Shown: positions 9,085 through 20,788, counted from the stretch's first letter. The stretch is DNA of 60,436 nucleotides from JBBDSV01 sp040904785 (GCA_040904785.1 JBBDSV010000007.1:1-60436); one strand, 5' to 3'. Notes: generated by a model not told the origin, from the letters alone. Program-made: numbers and translations.

Positions 9085-9518
9085 TTGAGCTGTTCGCCGA
9101 GCGGTACGTGTACCTATTCGTCCTCGTGCTGCTGTCCATCGGCCTCTACGGCATGCTCGCAAAGCGCGACCTGGTCAAGAAGATCATCGGCCTGACGATC
9201 TTCCAGACCGCGATCTTCGTGTTCTTCATTCAGGGCAGCTTGCAGTACGGCGCGGCCACACCGGTGATCGACCCCGACATCGGCCCGGACCCGACCGCCT
9301 ACGTCGATCCGCTCCCCCACCTGCTCATTCTCACCGCCATCGTCGTCGGCGTCGGCGTGCTCGGCGTCGCACTCGGGCTGCTGATCCGCATATACCGCCA
9401 CCACGGAACGTTCGACGAGGTGCGCATCGCCCAACAGCTCGCCGGGCAGACCGCCGAATCGGTGCATGACCTCCCCAGTGGCACCGACGCCGTTGACGAC
9501 GAAGGTGCGAGCTCGTGA
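9081..9518 (+). CDS. mnhC: Na+/H+ antiporter subunit C (MnhC, NuoK-like)
   Basis: One hundred and forty-five residues with three helices in the NuoK arrangement. KKIIGLTIFQTAIFVFFI and DPLPHLLILTAIVVGVGVLG match MrpC, the latter being the conserved PHAL(I)LTAIV-like segment. The C-terminus is an extra hydrophilic tail of about 35 residues. The start at 9081 is set by ATGA overlap with mnhB; the long open frame upstream is not coding. Confidence 0.92.
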   Translation: MIELFAERYVYLFVLVLLSIGLYGMLAKRDLVKKIIGLTIFQTAIFVFFIQGSLQYGAATPVIDPDIGPDPTAYVDPLPHLLILTAIVVGVGVLGVALGLLIRIYRHHGTFDEVRIAQQLAGQTAESVHDLPSGTDAVDDEGASS

Positions 9519-10990
9519 CCGTGTTGCCGATGCTCGTCCTCGTCCCGCTGCTCGTCGGCGCCGTGTTGGCGATGCTTCTCGGGCTGTGGCGTGCAGCGGC
9601 CGCACAGGTCACCGCGGTCGTGTCCACCTCGATCGCGCTCGTTGCCGGGCTGTGGGGACTGGTCACCGTGCTCCGCGACGGCCCGATCCGACACGAGGTC
9701 GGTGGCTGGGCCGCCGAAATCGGCATCGAGTACGTCCTCGACCCGCTATCGGGCTACATGGTCTCGATCATCGCGCTGATCGGGCTGCTCGTCTGCATCT
9801 ACCCGGTGCAGGCCGCGTTCGACGTCACGCCGCCGCGTGGCATCCCGCTGTACCCACTGATTCTTCTGCTGCTCACCGGACTCACGGGCGTGGTGCTGTC
9901 GGGCGATCTGTTCCACCTGTTCGTCGCCCTCGAGATCTACGCGATCTCGACCTACGCGCTCGTGTCGCTCGGCGGTGCCCGCGCCGCGTTCGCCAGTTTC
10001 CGCTACCTGATCCTCGGCACCCTCGGCAGTGGGCTGTATCTGCTCGGTGTCGGCTTCGTGTACTTCTCCACCGGGACGCTGAACATGGCCGAGGCATCGG
10101 CGATCCTGCCGCAGGTCGCCGCCTCACCCTCGATCCTCGGCGCCCTTGCTCTGATGGTTCTCGGGCTCGGGCTCAAGATGGCGCTGTTCCCGCTGCACAT
10201 CTGGCTTCCCGACGCCCACAGCTACTCGCCTCCCGGGGTTGCCGCACTGCTCGCCGCCGTGCAGGTCAAGGCGGGCGCGTACGCGCTCATTCGCATCCTC
10301 TACGACGTCTTCGGGCCGACCTACCTTGCGGCCGATGGTCTGCCGGTCAGCGTGGCGCTCACCTGGTTCGGCGCCGCCGGAATCCTCGTCGGCTCCACCT
10401 TGGCTATCCGCCAGTCCGACATCAAGCGATTGCTCGCATACTCGACGGTGGCGCAATTGGGCTACATCGGCGTCGGAATCGGGCTTGCGACACCACTGGC
10501 GCTTGTCGGTGCCCTGCTCCACGTGCTCAATCACGCGATCATGAAGAGCGGATTGTTCCTCGTCGCCGGAGGCATCTTGCAGCAGACGGGGGTCAAGAAG
10601 ATCGCGCGGTTCGCCGGGCTCGGACAACGCATGCCATTGACGATGACGGGCTTCGCCATCGTCGCGGCGTCGATGGTCGGCATACCTCCTTCGGCGGGCT
10701 TCTTCTCGAAGTTCTACCTCGTCTGGGCGACGGTCGATGATGGCTCGTGGACACTCGCAGCGATCATCGTCGGGTCGAGTGTGCTCACGCTGGCCTACTT
10801 CGTTCGCCTCTTCGAACAGATCTTCGTACGGGAACCCGTCGAGGACATCGTCGCCGAGGCCCGCGAACCGGGGCCGCGAATCGTCGGCACCGTTGGCGTT
10901 CTCGCCGCCGCCGTCGTGCTCGTCGGGGCGTTCAATGCCACGATCGTGACCCACGTGCTGTGGCCGGTTGCCGTGCGACTCACCGGCTGA
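9515..10990 (+). CDS. mnhD: Na+/H+ antiporter subunit D (MnhD)
   Basis: Third NuoL/M/N-like subunit, 491 residues. Ion-path residues are complete: the glutamate in LFVALEIYAISTYALV, the TM7 lysine in LGLGLKMALFPLHIWLPDAH, and the TM8 lysine in VQVKAGAYALIR. Also visible is RQSDIKRLLAYSTVAQLGYI, a family signature. The GTG start overlaps the mnhC stop (GTGA). Last gene of the operon; 153 bases separate it from parE. This is the subunit closest to textbook MrpD. Confidence 0.92.
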   Translation: MTVLPMLVLVPLLVGAVLAMLLGLWRAAAAQVTAVVSTSIALVAGLWGLVTVLRDGPIRHEVGGWAAEIGIEYVLDPLSGYMVSIIALIGLLVCIYPVQAAFDVTPPRGIPLYPLILLLLTGLTGVVLSGDLFHLFVALEIYAISTYALVSLGGARAAFASFRYLILGTLGSGLYLLGVGFVYFSTGTLNMAEASAILPQVAASPSILGALALMVLGLGLKMALFPLHIWLPDAHSYSPPGVAALLAAVQVKAGAYALIRILYDVFGPTYLAADGLPVSVALTWFGAAGILVGSTLAIRQSDIKRLLAYSTVAQLGYIGVGIGLATPLALVGALLHVLNHAIMKSGLFLVAGGILQQTGVKKIARFAGLGQRMPLTMTGFAIVAASMVGIPPSAGFFSKFYLVWATVDDGSWTLAAIIVGSSVLTLAYFVRLFEQIFVREPVEDIVAEAREPGPRIVGTVGVLAAAVVLVGAFNATIVTHVLWPVAVRLTG

Positions 10991-11047
10991 CTCCAGCCAC
11001 CGTCCACACGCGCGCGCGAGGTGTTCGGTGGCGTCTCACGCGTCCTC

Positions 11048-11053
11048 TACCGT
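11048..11053 (+). promoter_or_regulatory. Possible -10 box of the parE-parC operon
   Basis: TACCGT lies about 90 bases before the parE ATG in the only gap between the Mrp operon and parE. The matching -35 (TTCGGT at 11024) is weak. Confidence 0.3.
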
Positions 11054-11143
11054 TGCGGTGCGGGTGACGAAGCGTCAGTCGCAGTGCGGACATCGGCGGC
11101 GACGCAGCACGATTCCGACGATGACCACCGGTGAGGCAGGGTG

Positions 11144-13063
11144 ATGACGGAGTATTCCGCCAAGAACATCAGCGTCCTCAAGGGGCTCGAGGGCGTGCGC
11201 AAGCGTCCCGCGATGTACATCGGCTCCACGGACACGCGCGGCCTGCATCATCTCGTCTGGGAGGTCGTGGACAACGCCGTTGATGAGCATCTCGCCGGTC
11301 ACGCATCGAAGATCACCGTCCGGCTGCGGGCCGACGGCGGCTGCGAAGTCGCCGACGACGGCCGTGGCATTCCCGTCGACCCACACCCGACAGAGAAGCT
11401 TCCCGCCGTCGAAGTCGCGCTGACGACCCTGCATGCGGGAGGCAAGTTCGACCGGCAGTCGTACGCCGTCTCCGGCGGGCTGCACGGCGTCGGCGTATCG
11501 GTCGTCAACGCACTGTCGCGACGGACGGAAGTCGAGATCACCCGCGACGGGGCACGCCACACGATGGCGTTCGGCCGCGGCCGAACGATCGACGAACTGT
11601 CGAGCAGCAAGTCCCGGACGAAGCGCACCGGCACACTCGTTCGGTTCTGGCCCGATGACGAGATCTTCGAGACACTGGATCTGGAGCACGATCGCATCCT
11701 GCAACGGCTGCGTGAAACGGCGCTGCTCAATCCCGGCCTGGAGATCGTGCTCGTCGACGACCGTGATGGCCGCTCGGTCACCCTCAAGTTCGCCAATGGC
11801 CTCGTCGATTTCGTCCGTGAACTCCTCGGCGGAAAGTCGGGGATCGTTTCGCCGATCGTGGTGCGGGACGAACGCGAATTCGACGGCTATCCCGTCGCAC
11901 TCGATGTCGCGTTCACGTGGACCGAAGCGTTCCACGACGATCGGCTCCGCAGCTACGTGAACATCGTCCGGACCGATGACGGTGGCACGCACGTCGAAGG
12001 TTTTCGCCGCGCCCTGACGACGACGCTCAATCGCTTCGGCCGCGACACCGGCGCGCTGCTCAAGAAGGATCCCAATCTCACCGGCGACGACATTCGCGAG
12101 GGCCTCGTCGCTGTCGTGTCAATCAAGTTGCCCGACCCCCAGTTCGAGGGGCAGACGAAGGGCCGGCTCGGATCGACCATTGCGCGGTCATACGTCGAAA
12201 CGGTCACTTCGGAGCTCTTCGCATCCTGGCTGGCGACACACCGCGCGCCCGGACGCAAGATCGTCAAGCAGGCTGCCGTTGCGGCCAAGGCACGCCAAGC
12301 GGCCAAGGCTGCACGCGAACTGACGCGACGGAAGGGGTTGCTCGACACGCAGTCTGCCGGATTGCCCGGCAAGCTCGCCGACTGCACGTCGCGCGACCCG
12401 TCGGAGACCGAGCTGTACGTCGTTGAGGGTGACTCGGCAGGCGGTTCGTCGAAGGCGGCACGAGACCGGCACACGCAGGCGATTCTCCCCCTACGCGGCA
12501 AGGTGCTCAACGTCGAGAAGGCCCAACTGACAAAGGTGCTCGAGAACGCCGAGATCCAGGCACTCGTCAAGGCGATCGGCACTGGCGTCGGCGACGCCTA
12601 CGACCATGACCGCTTGCGCTACGACAAGATCATTCTCATGGCCGACGCCGACATCGACGGCGGTCACATCACCACCTTGCTTCTGACCTTCTTCTACCGG
12701 CTCACGCCGGCGTTGATCTCCAAGGGCCACCTGTACCTGGCACAACCGCCGCTCTACCAACTGCGCAAGGGGTCACGCACCGCATTCGCGATGAGCGACA
12801 AGGAGCGTGACCAGCTGCTCAGTCGCGAGTTCAAGAATGCACGAAACGTCGAGATCCAGCGTTTCAAGGGGCTCGGTGAGATGGATGCCGAGCAGTTGTG
12901 GGCGACGACGATGGATCCGCAGCGCCGCACCCTGTTGCGCGTGAACGTTGAGGACGCCGCGCGGGCCGACGAGTTGTTCGTCCTGCTGATGGGCAACAAG
13001 GTCGACGACCGCCGCCAGTGGATTGCCGAGAACGCACACTTCGTCGAGAACGTGGACATCTAG
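11144..13063 (+). CDS. parE: Type IIA topoisomerase B subunit, ParE-like
   Basis: ATPase subunit of DNA topoisomerase IV (or a gyrase paralogue), 639 residues. Seen in order: the GHKL ATP site (VVDNAVDEHLAG, DDGRGIPVD, GGLHGVGVSVVNALS), the transducer QTK loop (FEGQTKGRLGS), and the TOPRIM domain (VEGDSAGGSSKAA, PLRGKVLNVEKA, DADIDGGHI). The transducer text RSYVNIVRTDDGGTHVEGF and LRETALLNPGLEIVL resemble actinobacterial ParE more than GyrB. No recF or dnaN is adjacent. ATG 11144 is preferred to GTG 11141 because GAGG sits seven bases before it. Confidence 0.88.
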   Translation: MTEYSAKNISVLKGLEGVRKRPAMYIGSTDTRGLHHLVWEVVDNAVDEHLAGHASKITVRLRADGGCEVADDGRGIPVDPHPTEKLPAVEVALTTLHAGGKFDRQSYAVSGGLHGVGVSVVNALSRRTEVEITRDGARHTMAFGRGRTIDELSSSKSRTKRTGTLVRFWPDDEIFETLDLEHDRILQRLRETALLNPGLEIVLVDDRDGRSVTLKFANGLVDFVRELLGGKSGIVSPIVVRDEREFDGYPVALDVAFTWTEAFHDDRLRSYVNIVRTDDGGTHVEGFRRALTTTLNRFGRDTGALLKKDPNLTGDDIREGLVAVVSIKLPDPQFEGQTKGRLGSTIARSYVETVTSELFASWLATHRAPGRKIVKQAAVAAKARQAAKAARELTRRKGLLDTQSAGLPGKLADCTSRDPSETELYVVEGDSAGGSSKAARDRHTQAILPLRGKVLNVEKAQLTKVLENAEIQALVKAIGTGVGDAYDHDRLRYDKIILMADADIDGGHITTLLLTFFYRLTPALISKGHLYLAQPPLYQLRKGSRTAFAMSDKERDQLLSREFKNARNVEIQRFKGLGEMDAEQLWATTMDPQRRTLLRVNVEDAARADELFVLLMGNKVDDRRQWIAENAHFVENVDI

Positions 13064-15460
<2,397 letters not shown>

Positions 15461-15466
15461 CACCTG

Positions 15467-17188
15467 TCAGGCGTTGTCGCGACCCGCTGCCGCGCGCCGC
15501 TCTGCCGCCGGACCGTGCCGCGGGAGTGGCACGCTGCCGTCGGTCTCGTGCATGTGCGCGTGTACGGTCATCAACTGGGCCTCGATCGGCGGTGCCGCAC
15601 GATCGATGACATCGAGGCCGGCGAGGTGCCGTGCCACCGGTTCCCCTCGCACGTCGAACGAACGCGCACGTCGGATCACGGCCACCGAGTCCGCATCGAT
15701 CCGACGGTGCTGCGCGAGATGCTCCTCCCAGTCAGGAACAGCGAACATCTCGGTGATGAAGTTCGGGCGATCCGCATCGCGGAACAGCGACCATCGCGTC
15801 GCCCCGGTGCGCAGGCGATGGGTCCGCAGTTCGCGCATCACGTCGAGGAATTCTGAAAGGCGCGCGGGGTCCACCTGGAACTCGGTCGACACGACGATGG
15901 GGGACCCGCCAACGACCTGTGCGTGGCGCGTCTGCGGTGCATCTTCGGGCGCAGGGGCCGGCTCACTGAATTCGCCGAGCACGGGCAGCCGGGCGCGTCC
16001 CGCCACCGCGCCCACAGCGACGAGTGCTCCCGTCATCCCGGCGATCGTGATGCCGACGCCGAGCAACTCACCGAGAACACCGGAGAGGAACGCGCCGATC
16101 GGCTGCAGCCCGATGGTCAGCACGTAGATGCTCACCACGCGGCCGCGAACCCATCGTGGTGCCAGCGTCTGCACGCTCGCGTTCAGCGTGGTCAACGTCC
16201 AGACCCACGTTAGGCCGGCGGCCGCCAGCGCGGCGGCGGACACCACGGGGATGCGCACGAGCCCCAGCACAACGCCGGCGACCCCGAATCCGATGATCGC
16301 ACCGGGCAGCATCGCGGCCCGCAGCCGGACGCGGCCACGTTCACGCGTCGTCGCCCCGAGCAGCGCACCGGCGCCGAACACGCCGTAGAGCACACCGAAG
16401 CCGGTCGCGCCGAGCCCGAGTTCGCCTGCAACGAAGCTCGGCAGCAGCGCCTGGACGCATGCCGCGCCGAGCGAAAAGCAGGCCGTGACGACCAGCAGTG
16501 CACGAATCGAGCGGGTGAAGCGGACGTAGCGCAACCCCGTCCGCGTTGAACGCCACAGTCGCCGTCGAGCCGAGGAAGGCTCGTCCCGATGCGGCAGTGT
16601 CAGCAGCACCCCGACGACCGCGAGGTAACTGACCGCGTTCGCACCGAACGCGGCATGTGTGAGCCCGACCGCGATCAGCGCCCCACCGAGCGACGGGCCG
16701 ACCGCACGGGCGACGTTGAATGCCGCAGAGTTGAGCGTGATCGCCTGGGCGAGCATCGGTGCAGGCACCAGATCGGGCACCAACGTCTGGAACGACGGCA
16801 TGCTGATCGCCGTGCCGACGCCGATGAACAGCGTCAACAGCAGCAGCCACGCGGGGGTCAGGCGATCGAGGTAGGCGAGCACGGCCATTGCGGCAACCGG
16901 GGCGGCGCTGACCAGCTGCCCCGTCATGATCAGGGTCCGGCGATCCATGACGTCGGCGAGGGCGCCGGACGGCAGTGCGAGCAGTAGCCGGGGCAGCAGG
17001 AGCGCGGTGGTGACCAGTCCGACGAGGAATGGCGACTGCGTGAGTTCGTGCATGACCCACGGCGCGGCCGTGAGCTGCAGGAACGTGCCGAGGTGCGACA
17101 CCATTGCCGCAGCCCAAACGCGCCGGTATTCCGGCACGGCCAATGGGGCGAATGCGGCAACCGGCGCTTGGGGGGCACGGCCGTTCAC
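15467..17188 (-). CDS. MFS transporter with C-terminal monooxygenase-like (ABM) domain
   Basis: Membrane exporter of 573 residues. The first ~410 residues form about twelve helices typical of the EntS-like MFS_3 family (FLVGLVTTALLLPRLLLALP, GALADVMDRRTLIM between TM2 and TM3). About residues 430-530 form a soluble alpha/beta segment (VVSTEFQVDPARLSEFLDVM, TRWSLFRDADRPNFITEMF) resembling antibiotic-biosynthesis-monooxygenase ferredoxin-like folds. The GTG at 17188 is chosen because it is the first in-frame start after the fba stop; ribosome site weak. Convergent with parC, six bases apart. Substrate unknown. Confidence 0.82.
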   Translation of the reverse strand: MNGRAPQAPVAAFAPLAVPEYRRVWAAAMVSHLGTFLQLTAAPWVMHELTQSPFLVGLVTTALLLPRLLLALPSGALADVMDRRTLIMTGQLVSAAPVAAMAVLAYLDRLTPAWLLLLTLFIGVGTAISMPSFQTLVPDLVPAPMLAQAITLNSAAFNVARAVGPSLGGALIAVGLTHAAFGANAVSYLAVVGVLLTLPHRDEPSSARRRLWRSTRTGLRYVRFTRSIRALLVVTACFSLGAACVQALLPSFVAGELGLGATGFGVLYGVFGAGALLGATTRERGRVRLRAAMLPGAIIGFGVAGVVLGLVRIPVVSAAALAAAGLTWVWTLTTLNASVQTLAPRWVRGRVVSIYVLTIGLQPIGAFLSGVLGELLGVGITIAGMTGALVAVGAVAGRARLPVLGEFSEPAPAPEDAPQTRHAQVVGGSPIVVSTEFQVDPARLSEFLDVMRELRTHRLRTGATRWSLFRDADRPNFITEMFAVPDWEEHLAQHRRIDADSVAVIRRARSFDVRGEPVARHLAGLDVIDRAAPPIEAQLMTVHAHMHETDGSVPLPRHGPAAERRAAAGRDNA

Positions 17189-17237
17189 CGGCGACCCGCC
17201 ATGCGGTCGATCCGTGCTCCCGATGCGCCGGTGAAGA

Positions 17238-18260
17238 TCACCGCATCGCCGTGCCTGCGGAGCGCAGGTCCTCGCAGGCGCGCACGACACGCTCGGCCAT
17301 CGACGCTTCCGCAGCCTTGCCGTACGAACGCGGGTCGTAGACCTTCTTGTTGCCGACCTCGTCGTCGACCTTGAGCACACCGTCGTAGTTGCGGAACATG
17401 TGATCGGCGATGGCCCGCGTGAAGGCGTACTGCGTGTCGGTGTCGATATTCATTTTGACGACACCGTGATCGATTGCCTCCCGGATCTCCTCGAGCGATG
17501 ACCCCGACCCACCATGGAACACGAGGTCAAACGGCTTGTCCTTGCCCGTTTCCGCGGCCACGGCATCCTGCAACTCGCGCAGAATCGAGGGCCGCAGCTT
17601 GACGTGACCGGGCTTGTAGACGCCGTGCACGTTGCCGAACGTTGCCGCGAGCAGATACCTGCCGCGCTCGCCGACGCCAAGCCGCCGCGCGGTCTCGAGG
17701 GCGTCATTGGGCGTCGAGTAGAGCTTCTCGTTCATCTCGCCGACGACACCGTCCTCTTCCCCGCCGACAACGCCGATTTCCATCTCGAGGACCATCTGGG
17801 ATTCTGCGCACCGGGTGAGCATCTCCTCGGCGATATCGAGGTTCTCGCCCAAGTCGACCGCAGAACCGTCCCACATGTGCGAATTGAACAATGGCCGCTC
17901 GCCCTTCCAGACCCGTTCGGCCGACACATCGATCACGGGGCGCAGAAACCCGTCGAGGTGTTCGGTGGGGCAATGGTCGGTGTGCAATCCGATCTGGATA
18001 CCGAAGCCGTCGGCGACAACGTGCGCATACTCGGCGAACGCGATCGCGCCCCGCACCATGTCGGCGACCGAAAAACCCGAATATGCGGCGGCACCCCCCG
18101 TCGAGATCTGCACGATCCCGTCACTCTCGGCTTCGGCGAACCCGCGAAGCGCAGCGAGTAGGGTCTGCGACGAGGTGACGTTTATCGCGGGATAGGCGAA
18201 GGCACCGGACTTGGCCCGGTCGAACATCTCCGCGTAGGTCTCTGGCGTCGCGACTGGCAT
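17238..18260 (-). CDS. fba: Class II fructose-1,6-bisphosphate aldolase
   Basis: Zn-dependent glycolytic/gluconeogenic aldolase, 340 residues, full length for the class IIA family. Seen: YPAINVTSSQTLLAALRGF at the N-terminus, the zinc ligands in GLHTDHCP, the second metal-site region ATFGNVHGVYKPGHV, the phosphate loop FHGGSGS, and VVKMNIDTDTQYAFT. Good ribosome site (GGAG seven bases before ATG). Lies 12 bases behind the phosphohexomutase gene, with which it probably shares a transcript for sugar-phosphate interconversion. Confidence 0.95.
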   Translation of the reverse strand: MPVATPETYAEMFDRAKSGAFAYPAINVTSSQTLLAALRGFAEAESDGIVQISTGGAAAYSGFSVADMVRGAIAFAEYAHVVADGFGIQIGLHTDHCPTEHLDGFLRPVIDVSAERVWKGERPLFNSHMWDGSAVDLGENLDIAEEMLTRCAESQMVLEMEIGVVGGEEDGVVGEMNEKLYSTPNDALETARRLGVGERGRYLLAATFGNVHGVYKPGHVKLRPSILRELQDAVAAETGKDKPFDLVFHGGSGSSLEEIREAIDHGVVKMNIDTDTQYAFTRAIADHMFRNYDGVLKVDDEVGNKKVYDPRSYGKAAEASMAERVVRACEDLRSAGTAMR

Positions 18261-18272
18261 CGCAAACTCCTC

Positions 18273-19991
18273 TCAGGCCATGTCGTTCGTTTCGAACCCT
18301 ACGAACTGTGCCAATGCGCGCGCGACCTCGCGCGTTTCGTCGCGCAGTTCGCGGTGCGCATCGTGGATCTCATCGAGCGCGCCGATCGACGTGCGCAGGT
18401 CAACGTAGATCTTGCACTTGGGTTCCGTTCCCGATGGTCGGATCATGGCGCGCCCGTCAGTGAGCTGCAGTTCGACGAGGTCATGTTCGCCGAGCCATGC
18501 GGGTCGCGCATCAGCATCAACGCGATAGTCGGTGACCGACTCGACCGGGTGACCGGCGAGTTCAGTTGGCGTCGTCCGCTCCAGCACGGCCATGGCGTCG
18601 TCGATCTCCTTGCGCCCCTGCACGCCGGGCCGGGTGATCGCGAGCTGGTCACTCACCCACAGGCCATGGGTGAGCGCGAGCTCGTCGAGCCGATCGAGAA
18701 CCTGGTGGCCGTCACCTGCCAGCTGACGGGCCAAGTCAGCGAAGGCGACGGCCGCACCGATGCCGTCCTTGTCGCGGACCACGGTTCCCACCGACGAACC
18801 GAGCGCTTCCTCGAATCCATAGACGAAGCGGTAACCCTCGGCACGCTCGAGCTCGCGGGCGGCGGCACAGATCCACTTGAATCCGGTGAGCGTGAATTCA
18901 GCTCGCGCGCCATAGTGCTCCGCGATCGATGCGAGCATCGGTGTCGACACGATGCTCGCCACGACCAGCGGACGATCGGCGTCGGCGTGGCGCAGCAGGT
19001 GATCAGCCAGCAACACCCCGATCTCGTTGCCCGTCAGCAGGCGATAGCCGCGACCGTCAGGAACGGCCGCCGCGATCCGGTCGGCGTCCGGGTCATTGGC
19101 GAGCACGAGGTCCGCGGACACTTCGCGGGCCAGTTCGAGCGCGGCGTCCATCGCGCCCGGCTCTTCCGGATTGGGAAAGTCGACCGTGGGAAACTCGCCA
19201 TCGGGTTCGGCCTGCTCGGCGACCACATGCACCGACGAATATCCGCCGGCGGCCAACGCGCGGGTGACGAGTGGCCCGCCAACCCCATGCAGGGGCGTGT
19301 AGACGATCCGCCGGTCCGGTCCTTCGACGACCGGGCGGGCGGCGGCGAGCTCGGCGAGATACCGATCGAGCACATCACCGCCGAGCCGGCGCACGTGCTC
19401 GTCGTTGGCCGTGTCGGCGTACGGGACATCCTTCGCCGGACCAACTGCCTCTATGGCGGACGCGATCGCCGCGTCGACCGGCGGAACGATCTGGGCCGCA
19501 CCCGTGAAGTAGACCTTGTACCCGTTGTACTCGGGCGGGTTGTGGCTGGCGGTGATCACCACAGCTGCGGCGGCACCGAGGACTCGTTGGGCGTACGCAA
19601 CGAGCGGCGTCGGCTGAGGCGTGGGAAAGAAGTGGACGACGAACCCGGCCGCGGCGAGCACCGCGACGGTGTCGTCGGCGAATGCGGCCGAGTCGCGTCG
19701 GCCATCGAATCCGACGACGACCCCGCGCTTGGCATGATTCGGGTCGTCGCGGTCGAGGAAGTCGGCCAGGCCCCGGGTCGTCCGGATCACGACCGCACGG
19801 TTCATCCGCAGCGGGCCGGGCCCGACGACACCGCGGATCCCCGCGGTGCCGAACTCGAGGACCCCGTCGATTGCCGCCCGGAGGGCGGCTTCGTCTTCGT
19901 CGGCGAGCAACGTCTCGAGCGCGGCGCGCATCTCGGGGTCCGGGTCGCCGGCAATCCAGGCGATGGCTCGTTGGCGCAGCTCGTCATCCAT
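18273..19991 (-). CDS. Phosphoglucomutase/phosphomannomutase (alpha-D-phosphohexomutase)
   Basis: Moves phosphate between C1 and C6 of hexoses (or of pentoses in some relatives); 572 residues, the length of the PgcA/PMM-PGM large form. Motifs: catalytic serine loop TASHNPPEYNGYKVY, metal loop NDPDADRIAA, sugar-binding loop VYGFEEALGSSVG, and phosphate-binding RPSGTEPKCKIYV near the end. The ATG is six bases behind TAGGAT and has no ribosome site, so a leaderless message is likely. First gene of the fba operon. Substrate preference cannot be read from sequence. Confidence 0.93.
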   Translation of the reverse strand: MDDELRQRAIAWIAGDPDPEMRAALETLLADEDEAALRAAIDGVLEFGTAGIRGVVGPGPLRMNRAVVIRTTRGLADFLDRDDPNHAKRGVVVGFDGRRDSAAFADDTVAVLAAAGFVVHFFPTPQPTPLVAYAQRVLGAAAAVVITASHNPPEYNGYKVYFTGAAQIVPPVDAAIASAIEAVGPAKDVPYADTANDEHVRRLGGDVLDRYLAELAAARPVVEGPDRRIVYTPLHGVGGPLVTRALAAGGYSSVHVVAEQAEPDGEFPTVDFPNPEEPGAMDAALELAREVSADLVLANDPDADRIAAAVPDGRGYRLLTGNEIGVLLADHLLRHADADRPLVVASIVSTPMLASIAEHYGARAEFTLTGFKWICAAARELERAEGYRFVYGFEEALGSSVGTVVRDKDGIGAAVAFADLARQLAGDGHQVLDRLDELALTHGLWVSDQLAITRPGVQGRKEIDDAMAVLERTTPTELAGHPVESVTDYRVDADARPAWLGEHDLVELQLTDGRAMIRPSGTEPKCKIYVDLRTSIGALDEIHDAHRELRDETREVARALAQFVGFETNDMA

Positions 19992-19997
19992 ACGGCG

Positions 19998-20003
19998 ATC
20001 CTA
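19998..20003 (-). promoter_or_regulatory. -10 box for a leaderless phosphohexomutase mRNA
   Basis: TAGGAT on the minus strand, then six bases, then the ATG at 19991, with no Shine-Dalgarno sequence between. Transcription would start at or next to the ATG. Confidence 0.5.
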
Positions 20004-20033
20004 GTGTCGACACGCGGTTCCGACGTGCCCGCG

Positions 20034-20627
20034 TCAGGGCGCCGACGCTTCGTCGAGTGTCCATTCGGCGCCCACCGCGCAACTGATCAGCAGGATGCGC
20101 GCACCCTCGCTCGTGCGATAGACGCAGCGGCCCTGATCGATCGCCACCGAGGCGAAGTCGCCGGCGCGCACGTGCACCTCGCACCCGTGCGGACCAAATT
20201 CGAGCGTGCCGTCGACGACGAAGATTCGCACGAGCCGGTGCTCGGCCGCGCCGACATCGACCAGATGTTCCACCCCGGGCCCCAGTCGCATGTGCTGGAT
20301 CTCGAGATCGTCCGCAACCGGTGCGCGTGCGAGGCTGCTGACGAGGATGGCGCCGATCTGCGGCGCGCGTGACTCGTCCCCGCGGACGACGTCGACGGCA
20401 CACGAGGCCGCGCCCACACCCGTGAACATCAGGTGCGCGAACGGCACACCCAAGGCGTCGGCGACGGACACCAACGTCGAGATGGTGGGATTGTTGCCTG
20501 CTTCGAGCTTGACGAGCGTGCGCGCGCTCCGGCCGGACCGTCGTGACAGCTCCGCGACCGACCAACCGCGGGCACGTCGAAGCCGACGAACATTGCCTGC
20601 GATCTTCGCAGGTACCGCATCGTTCAC
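20034..20627 (-). CDS. XRE-family regulator with C-terminal cupin domain
   Basis: Cytoplasmic transcription regulator, 197 residues. N-terminal lambda-repressor-like helix-turn-helix (about 8-62: RARGWSVAELSRRSGRSART, then NNPTISTLVSVADALGV) and a C-terminal cupin beta-barrel (about 110-185) ending in RCVYRTSEGARILLI. Such proteins usually sense a small ligand through the cupin. GTG 20627 is preferred, with GGAG about nine bases before it; a longer open frame upstream lacks a ribosome site. Divergent from the kinase-like pair at 20880, so it may share or control that promoter region. Confidence 0.85.
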   Translation of the reverse strand: MNDAVPAKIAGNVRRLRRARGWSVAELSRRSGRSARTLVKLEAGNNPTISTLVSVADALGVPFAHLMFTGVGAASCAVDVVRGDESRAPQIGAILVSSLARAPVADDLEIQHMRLGPGVEHLVDVGAAEHRLVRIFVVDGTLEFGPHGCEVHVRAGDFASVAIDQGRCVYRTSEGARILLISCAVGAEWTLDEASAP

Positions 20628-20709
20628 CAGGGTCTCCGTCGAACTGCTGGTATCCGATCGTGGCGACTCGCAAGTCTGGTCAAGTTGCGCGCGTCGACAT
20701 CGACGTTCC

Positions 20710-20715
20710 ATGCTA
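20710..20715 (-). promoter_or_regulatory. Possible -10 box of the XRE-cupin gene
   Basis: TAGCAT on the minus strand, about 80 bases before the GTG, in the 252-base divergent region. Confidence 0.3.
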
Positions 20716-20782
20716 GTTCGGCCGCATTCGCACGCACTCAATGTGCTCGTGCTTGGTGATGCATCCCGCGATCGACGGCCTC

Positions 20783-20788
20783 TATAGT
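20783..20788 (+). promoter_or_regulatory. Possible -10 box for the kinase-like gene pair
   Basis: TATAGT, a near-consensus -10, about 92 bases before the GTG at 20880. No good -35 at 16-19 bases. The rest of the divergent region 20628-20879 holds no ORF I can support. Confidence 0.35.

Noticed and set aside
11121..11146. Seven-codon ORF ATG...TGA whose stop touches the parE ATG, considered as a leader peptide
   Set aside because: No ribosome site and no distinctive residues; such mini-ORFs arise easily by chance.
18354..20372. Plus-strand frame of 672 codons
   Set aside because: Opposite to the clearly coding phosphohexomutase and XRE-cupin genes; no domains, composition of a codon-mirror shadow.
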